This document shows, in pieces, positions 59,001-64,000 of a stretch of DNA of 64,000 nucleotides. Each line of letters opens with the position of its first letter. The first letter of the stretch is position 1. The notes beneath the pieces were generated by a model, which had not been told where the DNA came from, did no database searches, and saw only the letters and a program-made list of their open reading frames with translations. The stretch comes from Nonomuraea thailandensis (GTDB lineage Bacteria > Actinomycetota > Actinomycetes > Streptosporangiales > Streptosporangiaceae), in NCBI RefSeq assembly GCF_024172165.1, contig NZ_JAMZEB010000002.1, forward strand, positions 12,235,501 to 12,299,500, written 5' to 3'. The position numbers and the translations under genes were made by a program.

Positions 59001-62000
59001 TCGGCACTGAGACCATCCAGCGCGGCGAGTTCGGCAGCGATCTGCTCCTGGCGGATCCCCGCCGCCTCCTGCGCGAGCAGGCCAAGGGCGTCGAAAATGG
59101 CATCGAAGTCGTCCCGGTCGTCATTGCCGAGCGCCTGCAACATCCCGACGAAGCGGGTGGCGATCGTCTCAGGCAGCACACCGTCCCGCCGCCATTCAGC
59201 GATTCGGTCCTGAATGTCCTCGATCCTATTGTCACGGTCGTGCCGGGCCGCATCGACGAGCTTCTCCCTGCGCCCGCGAAGCTCCGTGGCCAGCGCCGGG
59301 TCCTCGTGCGCCAGTACGGACAGCACGGCCCGAGTGCCGGCGTGGTCGCCGCGAGCGGCCCGGGCTTCGAAGGCGGCACGCCAGTCCCGCTCACCGTCGG
59401 TGCAGGTGGCCAGCAGGTCGGCCGGCGTCGGTTCGTCCAGCGGGGAAACGGTGTCTCCATCAAATCGGATCGCGGGCGTGAGGAGCAGGTCGGCGTTGAG
59501 TACCTGTGCGGCGGACGGCTCCGGCTGCCCAAGCGCGCCGCCGTCCAGCAACCGCAGGGTGTCATTCACGAGCAGTGAGGCTCCGGCCGCCGCCGCGGCG
59601 ATGAGCGGGTCCGGGGAGCTCGCCAGGCTCGCGAGCTCTTCGCGGGCCTTCGACCGGTTGCGGCCGACAATCGTGCGCAGCTCGTCGAGCTCCTTCACCA
59701 CCCTGGAGACGCCGGCGTCGTCCGTCCGCAGCGACTTCTCTTCACGTATCGCCGTCACCCAGTCCGCCACGAGGTCGAGTGCTCTGTCGATCTTCTCGAC
59801 GAGCTTGGCCCGTGCGCTGGAGTGGATGTGGTTGCTTCTCTTCCGGGAGGTCCTGGCCTTGGTGGACTCGTCGATCATCCGGTCGATGGCGCCTCCGGCT
59901 CTGAGGGCGTCGAGTTTCTGAGTCACCTCACGTATCCGGGAGGCGTCGTCCTGAGCGGCGATGGACAGCAGCCCGCCCAGGCTCAGATCGTCCTGCAGCA
60001 GGGACTTCCACACCTCGGTGGCCAGGGCAAACTTGATCTTCTGGGATGGGCCGTCCTCCAGGAACCTGGCGGCGGCCGCGGCGGCCCGGTCTCGGTCGGC
60101 TTCGGCCTGCGACGCGTCGTGCATCCGCCCGGACAAGCCCGGGACAAGGTAGGCGCCGGCTCGGGCCATCCCGCTGAACGCCTCGCCGTACGCGGCCAGC
60201 CCGGGGTAGGGAGATAGGACCGAGGAGAACTCGTCCAGCAGATGGGCGGCCTCCGACGTTGGGTGGATCAGTCCGGTACGGAGTGCGGCTGCCCAGGTCA
60301 GCAACTGGCCGGGCGTGTCATCGCCGAGAGCCTTCATCGACACCTCGCGGGCGCACTCGGTGAAGGCGGCGGACAGCCGACCGGAGAACTCGCTCATCTG
60401 CGCCGCTATCGCGGCACATCGCCGGGCACTCGCCTCGGCCGACGGCCTGCCCGCGGCGTCATGCAGCCAGGCCGCCAACCCGAACCGCCCGGAACGGAGC
60501 GCCAGCGCTTCGGCTTCGGCTACGTCACCGGTCATGCTCGGGCCGCTCACAGTCGGAGCGGGAGAGGACGGCGGAGACGGTTCGTCCGAGGTACGAACGG
60601 GCTCGCTCTGTACGTCCGCGGCCGGAGGCTGCTCCTGCTTTCGCGAAGCGGAGCTAGGTTCCGCCTTCGGCGACCGGGCGGCCTTCGACGGCGCCAGCTG
60701 CGTGCGATTGCCGGCGATGAAGACGTCCAGGTCCGCCAGCTCGTCCTCCTCGGCCGGCTCCGCCTCCAGTGCGTGGGGTGCCGGGTGATCCGGTGGCTTG
60801 TCTGCGGCTCCACCCGCATCTTCGTCCTCTTCGGCGGGCCGAGGCGCGGCACCCTCGTCAGTCACCTCAGGAACGGAGGAAACGACCAGCATGCCCTTGG
60901 CGGCGGCCATGGCCAGCGGCACCCAGTGGCGGGGCGCCTCTTCCCTAAAGCGTTCCTGCAGTGCGAACACCTGCATGATGGCCTCGTCATCGTGGGCGAG
61001 GCGGATGAGTTCGGCCAGGATCTCCAGGGCGGGTGATGGGACGGCGGTCGCTTCGCGTATCTCCTGAAGCAGCCCTTCCAGTTGAGGTGGGCCGCTGACG
61101 TGAGCGAGTGCGAGAACCGCGTGGCGCGCCGCACCGGCCGACTCGAGAACGGTGAGCGCTTCATCGAGGGCATCAGTAGTGGGGGCGGTGATGGGAGTGT
61201 CGTGTGCGGACTCCAGTCTGTTGCGTAGACCGTCGAAGTCCTGGACACCGAGGGTGATCATGTCGATGTCCTGGTCTGACGGACGTGTGCCGTCAGCGAA
61301 GGCCGCTCGCGCGCGTTCAGCGGCAGCGGCCGCTTTCAGGAACGACTCCCGCAGTAGATCCAACTCCGCCCGCAGAGCGTCGGCCGGGGACGGAGCGTCT
61401 ACCTGACCTGGCTCATGAGGAGCCATCTCACTCCCTTCCTGCGCGCTGCCCTCATCGCCGATCGGGTCTGATCGGGAGGGGAGGGACAGCGCGGCGTCTC
61501 TGAGCTGGTGTAACGAGATCGGCTGTTCGGGAAGCTCGGGATGGAGGGTGCGAAGCCCGGCCCAGGCCGAATTGATCGCCGTGGTGGCGGCCGGCGTCAT
61601 GCTTGGGCACGAATGCGTGAGAAGCGCGAGCGCGATGGGGGACAGCGGCAGGTCGAGCCGGTAGATGTACGCGAGAACGAGATCGGTCAGGAAATCGCCC
61701 AGAACCCTGGTGGCCGCGATCATCTCCACGAGCGTGCGCGCCTTGGGGAGCGGGAGCACGTTGGAGGCAGGGTTGAGCAGCTTCAGGCACTCGTCCCGGG
61801 AGAGTTCCTCGTGATTCTCGAACACTGGGATGAAAGGCACGCTCAAGTGGTGGATCAGCGAGCGGCGCCGGTGATTGTCGTTGCCGCGTAGCGTCCTGGC
61901 GAGGCTGGCGGCCGTCAGTTTGGTGATCGATCGCATGTCACGAAGCCCGACATGGCTCAGGATGCTCTTACGGAACGGTGCAGGATACGTGCGGATGGCA

Positions 62001-62191
62001 AGGAGATCATCATCTGTCACCCTGGCCGCCGCCTCCGCGATGATCACATCGGCCTGCCCGAATGCCGACAGGGTGCTGACGCTGCCCAGAGGTCTTGTAT
62101 GCGAGCCGTGCGAGCTTTTAGCGCTGGAGCGTTGCTGCAATGTGTCGCCGCCCTTCTTCGCGTGCCTTTGACCATAGGAACGTTGGGTCAC
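56015..62191 (-). CDS. Giant 2058-residue protein with STAND-like ATPase and second degenerate ATPase
   Basis: Residues 1-440 are helical; 440-555 are a disordered acidic, Pro/Ala/Ser-rich linker; 560-1270 form a long helical scaffold. At about 1280-1350 a mixed domain (TVLVFYFGVLTVEQRRQLAA) precedes NPYAPTGDVPEEMFYGR. Then comes an ATPase with Walker A GGRQLGKS (1379-1386), Walker B LLILLDEADEF (Asp1470, Glu1471) and a winged-helix tail to about 1700. Residues 1760-2050 look like a second ATPase with a broken P-loop (LIAGSPALQIDR) and DVVIVDLTG. No nuclease motif was found, so it is probably the sensor or scaffold for the co-translated ribonuclease. GTG 62191 lacks a strong ribosome site. 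Confidence 0.75.
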   Translation of the reverse strand: MTQRSYGQRHAKKGGDTLQQRSSAKSSHGSHTRPLGSVSTLSAFGQADVIIAEAAARVTDDDLLAIRTYPAPFRKSILSHVGLRDMRSITKLTAASLARTLRGNDNHRRRSLIHHLSVPFIPVFENHEELSRDECLKLLNPASNVLPLPKARTLVEMIAATRVLGDFLTDLVLAYIYRLDLPLSPIALALLTHSCPSMTPAATTAINSAWAGLRTLHPELPEQPISLHQLRDAALSLPSRSDPIGDEGSAQEGSEMAPHEPGQVDAPSPADALRAELDLLRESFLKAAAAAERARAAFADGTRPSDQDIDMITLGVQDFDGLRNRLESAHDTPITAPTTDALDEALTVLESAGAARHAVLALAHVSGPPQLEGLLQEIREATAVPSPALEILAELIRLAHDDEAIMQVFALQERFREEAPRHWVPLAMAAAKGMLVVSSVPEVTDEGAAPRPAEEDEDAGGAADKPPDHPAPHALEAEPAEEDELADLDVFIAGNRTQLAPSKAARSPKAEPSSASRKQEQPPAADVQSEPVRTSDEPSPPSSPAPTVSGPSMTGDVAEAEALALRSGRFGLAAWLHDAAGRPSAEASARRCAAIAAQMSEFSGRLSAAFTECAREVSMKALGDDTPGQLLTWAAALRTGLIHPTSEAAHLLDEFSSVLSPYPGLAAYGEAFSGMARAGAYLVPGLSGRMHDASQAEADRDRAAAAAARFLEDGPSQKIKFALATEVWKSLLQDDLSLGGLLSIAAQDDASRIREVTQKLDALRAGGAIDRMIDESTKARTSRKRSNHIHSSARAKLVEKIDRALDLVADWVTAIREEKSLRTDDAGVSRVVKELDELRTIVGRNRSKAREELASLASSPDPLIAAAAAGASLLVNDTLRLLDGGALGQPEPSAAQVLNADLLLTPAIRFDGDTVSPLDEPTPADLLATCTDGERDWRAAFEARAARGDHAGTRAVLSVLAHEDPALATELRGRREKLVDAARHDRDNRIEDIQDRIAEWRRDGVLPETIATRFVGMLQALGNDDRDDFDAIFDALGLLAQEAAGIRQEQIAAELAALDGLSAENTDVAAVQERIRAYIESGDLTTAREFTAQAKAGNQLPEISDAVDHLERYFPHFPQAFEAMSARLPGKQKGREGEEWLRRLKDALHSGNEIGEPALSDLLLRSGLSIAAIPRGRRGVSENALRVWQHMAQGPKSAGNFRSTVTGVLQMIGLEGDQEGSREEQNRIWITLNRVRTIVDPLLPSFGSRMSPSGDRLRLLLVWKSPGPQQVIEWLKDQPGDQTVLVFYFGVLTVEQRRQLAAASRRRPAPVAAVLDDTAISYLACLPEANWASTESLLAPFTSTNPYAPTGDVPEEMFYGRADQLHEVTSRTGSSFVYGGRQLGKSALLRKAERNVHKTDENRKVISEIIQNIGRSTPVKALWPMLAGKLAEAEVLPGTSGNLSDPKEICDEVKAWIGADPARQLLILLDEADEFLNTDARDADAAFSNVITLRNLMVDTDYRVKVVFAGLHQTARFKSHSNQPITHLGTPIAVGPLEPQDAYSLLTKPLQALGFRFAPRLAARVIAEANNAPALIQLFADALLTRLRRIPTTHAKMPYEITREDVDKVWRDSKLAQGFRDRFEWTLNLDKRYKVIAYSVAFRALNEGTDVTLTAGELRSECQEWWPQGFRDSTSDGFRGLLEECVNLGVLAADGEGYRLRTPHILNLLGGAEEVEAVLVQAEAFERPDSFDAQSYRDEYKSNGECSPLTGSQVARLLSPRNVLYLIAGSPALQIDRVATALEEAASRHKQAQTWRVEPGGFTFEGALQRAAQGSDHDVVIVDLTGQPHKRATAMYRAAAGALSAPTRGTISIALIAPPEHASMWLSTSRGAANGDTEATAQTGTAELIELQRFNRPAIRQWMYEVGLGFQEDPNRAELLRTTGGWPLLISKVINTLADGDTDREHALEFCRAYLEREPEQFVQSSGVLSSMAVSTAWRMLVEISDIADTPETLAGFLASGDDGHPLAEAGLQEEGYISTADLVEVLRILGALVPQEDGMLKLEPVLSEATQRMGLSR

Positions 62192-62501
62192 GGGATGGCT
62201 ACTGCTTCGTACAGGTCGGGACGCTGACCGAGCTGGCTTCGAGGGACAGGTGCGGCGGGCCCGCTTGTGGCGGTCCAGATCTTCCAGCAGGAGCGCAGAC
62301 GAGTCGCCGATGTCCTGAGGTGACGAGCTTGGGGTCTCCGTGCCGGCCCATCGACAACCGGAATGTGGGGTGAATGCTACCGATCACCGACATGTGGCGC
62401 AACGAGATTGCGAGAATTGTCCCGTGAATCCAATACACTAACCATCTGAGAGATGATCTCCCAATCTCTACCGAACCGCTATAAGTCTTCCCGGAGGGCG
62501 A
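62192..62501. other. Divergent promoter region between giant gene and kinase gene
   Basis: 310 bases without a gene, lower in GC than the chromosome part. On the plus strand TACACT (62434-62439) or TATAAG (62480-62485) could be a -10 box for the kinase gene. GGAGG at 62493-62497 is its ribosome site. I see no clear palindromic operator. Frames crossing this region are not coding. Confidence 0.4.
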
Positions 62502-64000
62502 GTGCTGCCGCTGCTGACGAGCGATCCCCCGTGAGATCGGGCCCTACCGATTGGTAGGTCGGCTCGGTTCCGGCGGCATGGGCGTGGTCTACGGGGGTGT
62601 AGACGCTACAGGCCGGCGGGTGGCCGTCAAGCTTGTGCACGAGGTTCTGTCGGTGGACGTGGAGTTCCGCCGCCGGTTCAGCCGTGAGATCCGGGTGATC
62701 GGCGACATCGAGAGCGCGTGCGTAGCGCGGGTCCTCTCCTCCGATTCCGGCACCGAGCGGCCGTGGCTGGCCACCGAGTACATTGCCGGTCCCACGCTGG
62801 AGCAGCACGTGCAGGCCGAAGGTCCACTGCCGGAAACCGCGTTATACGGCCTGGCCGCCGGGCTGGCGGAAGCTCTCGTGGCCATGCACGCGGCCAAGGT
62901 CGTGCACCGGGACCTGAAGCCATCGAACGTGATCCTCTCGCCCGGCGGGCCTCGCCTGATCGACTTCGGTATCGCCAAGGCGCTGGACGGCACGTCGATG
63001 ACGCGTACCGGCCAGCTCGTTGGCTCGCCCGGCTGGATCAGCCCCGAGGAGTATGGTGAGGGCCCGTCGGGCACTCCCGCCGACGTGTACGGCTGGGCGA
63101 TGCTGGTGCTCTTCGCCGCAACCGCGGAGAATCCGTACGGTCTCGGCCGCCCGGAGGTGCTGGCCTACCGCGTACGTGAGGAGATGCCGGAAACGGACGC
63201 CGTCCCGGAGGGGCTGCGTGACCTCGTCCGGCGGGCCCTGGGCAAGACGCCGGCCGATAGACCGCTCGCCGACGAGGTGCTGGCGGCGACGCTGCAGGCC
63301 TGGCCCGGCCGGGAAGCGGAGGCGGAGCGGATCGAAGACGCCACCGCGCTGCTCCAACGCACCTGGGTGATGCAGCCGTATGAGACGCCCGCCTGGTCCG
63401 AAGCAGCCACCGCGGAGACCGGCGCCCAGGCTTCCCGCCCGACGACCGTGGCCGATCCCGTCCCGCCGGAGCCGACGACGGTGCCGTCGGCCGCGCCGGC
63501 ACAGGTCGTGGCGCGGCGTCCGGCCTGGGTGCTCGCCTACGTCGTCACCGCCGTGGCCGTGACCCTGATCGCTGTGACCGCGATCGTCTCCTTCGCCCCC
63601 GGCTCCGCCACGGAAACCCTGACCCAGGCGAAAGCCCCGATAGCGGCCTCGGTCACGCCGACCGTGATGCCCACTGCGACGGTGACGGCCACCCCTTCTC
63701 TGGCACCATCTTCTCCGGCACCGTCGAAGAAGCCCCGCTTCAAGGGCAAGGCCGTCACGTTCAAGGGGATCAAGATGACGCTGCCCAAGGGGTGGCGCAT
63801 GATCAAGGCGCGCAAGGACCTGATCTGCGTCGAATCACCTCGCTCGCGGGGGTCGAGCGGCCCCTGGGACTTCGCCTGCAGGCCCGACGCCATGGCGATC
63901 AAGACAGGCTCCAGCGACAAGGTCTGGCCGGGCAGCGCCATCGAGAACAGGCGGTGGGGGTGGCTCATCGACCATCCGATGCCCTGCCTGCGAGACGGGC
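62502..64000 (+). CDS. Membrane Ser/Thr protein kinase, frameshifted near its start and cut by window end
   Basis: The kinase domain is complete: Gly loop GRLGSGGMGVVYGG, Lys in VAVKLVHE, HRDLKPSN, DFG in LIDFGIAKAL, and GSPGWISPEEY. A linker rich in Pro/Thr leads to one membrane helix (WVLAYVVTAVAVTLIAVTAI) and an extracellular domain (AVTFKGIKMTLPKGWRMI) running past the window. No in-frame ATG or GTG precedes the Gly loop. A GTG at 62502 with GGAGG five bases before it begins VLPLLTSDP but meets TGA at once; removing one C from the CCCCC run (62526-62530) joins it to REIGPYRLVGRLG, a typical kinase N-terminus. Pseudogene, phase-variable gene or sequencing error are all possible. Confidence 0.82.

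Larger units (their letters stand above)
46922..64000. mobile_element. Putative integrative element or genomic island at tRNA-Arg (right end outside window)
   Basis: The 3' half of the tRNA is the probable left attachment site: a tyrosine integrase lies next to it with its 3' end facing the tRNA, as in pSAM2-like elements. Beyond it GC falls, codon use is looser, and genes typical of conflict systems follow. I looked for a second copy of the tRNA 3' end (GGTTCGAATCCTGC) and did not find one to 64000, so the right boundary is either outside or decayed. A 13-base look-alike of the anticodon arm (TAATCCGACTGTC, 47154-47166) is probably chance. Confidence 0.45.

Overview
The window is very GC-rich actinomycete DNA, most likely from a Nonomuraea-like member of the Streptosporangiaceae. 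That placement is inference. It rests on base composition, GTG and TTG starts with tight gene packing, leaderless-type promoters, a fragment of a Cvn conservon, a spore-photoproduct-lyase homologue and a LAL-type LuxR regulator. No 16S rRNA gene or other marker is present to prove it.

Positions 1-46.8 kb read as ordinary chromosome. In order it holds: an anti-sigma ATPase (start cut off by the window edge); an aldo/keto reductase; a DUF998 membrane protein; a universal stress protein; an APC permease; a short MetRS-like enzyme; a phosphotriesterase-family hydrolase; a STAS/sigma-70 pair; a secreted protein; ilvD; a saccharopine-dehydrogenase-family gene divergent from a TetR gene; a DNA-repair pair (Nei-like glycosylase and SPL-like radical SAM enzyme); a GntR-TetR fusion regulator; a carotenoid-oxygenase-family gene; Tex; a cytosine-deaminase-like amidohydrolase; ohr divergent from a TetR gene; and an RpiB-like isomerase. 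An overlapping seven-gene operon (23.6-31.4 kb) then combines DUF917, a hydantoinase-type protein and a complete Dpp/Opp-type ABC importer. It is followed by a MarR/MFS pair, a two-gene conservon remnant, an orphan paralogue of the importer's binding protein, a LAL regulator, an Ino1-like gene, exonuclease III and cobD with a kinase-like neighbour.

From a tRNA-Arg(TCT) at 46.9 kb to the right edge the DNA looks acquired. GC is visibly lower, a tyrosine integrase with a one-base homopolymer frameshift sits just beyond the 3' end of the tRNA, about 1.1 kb has no convincing gene, and then comes an unusual minus-strand cluster. In transcription order it is: a 2058-residue protein with one intact and one degenerate ATPase domain; a beta-CASP metallo-beta-lactamase ribonuclease with a coiled-coil N-terminus, joined by a GTGA overlap; an unrecognised 279-residue protein; and a Upf1-like SF1 helicase with a degenerate phospholipase-D-like domain and a zinc ribbon. 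A membrane Ser/Thr kinase gene diverges from it; its 5' end also carries a one-base homopolymer frameshift and it runs off the window. The cluster has the look of a nucleic-acid-targeting conflict or antiphage system. I do not recognise it as a whole, and it is the main candidate for something undescribed.
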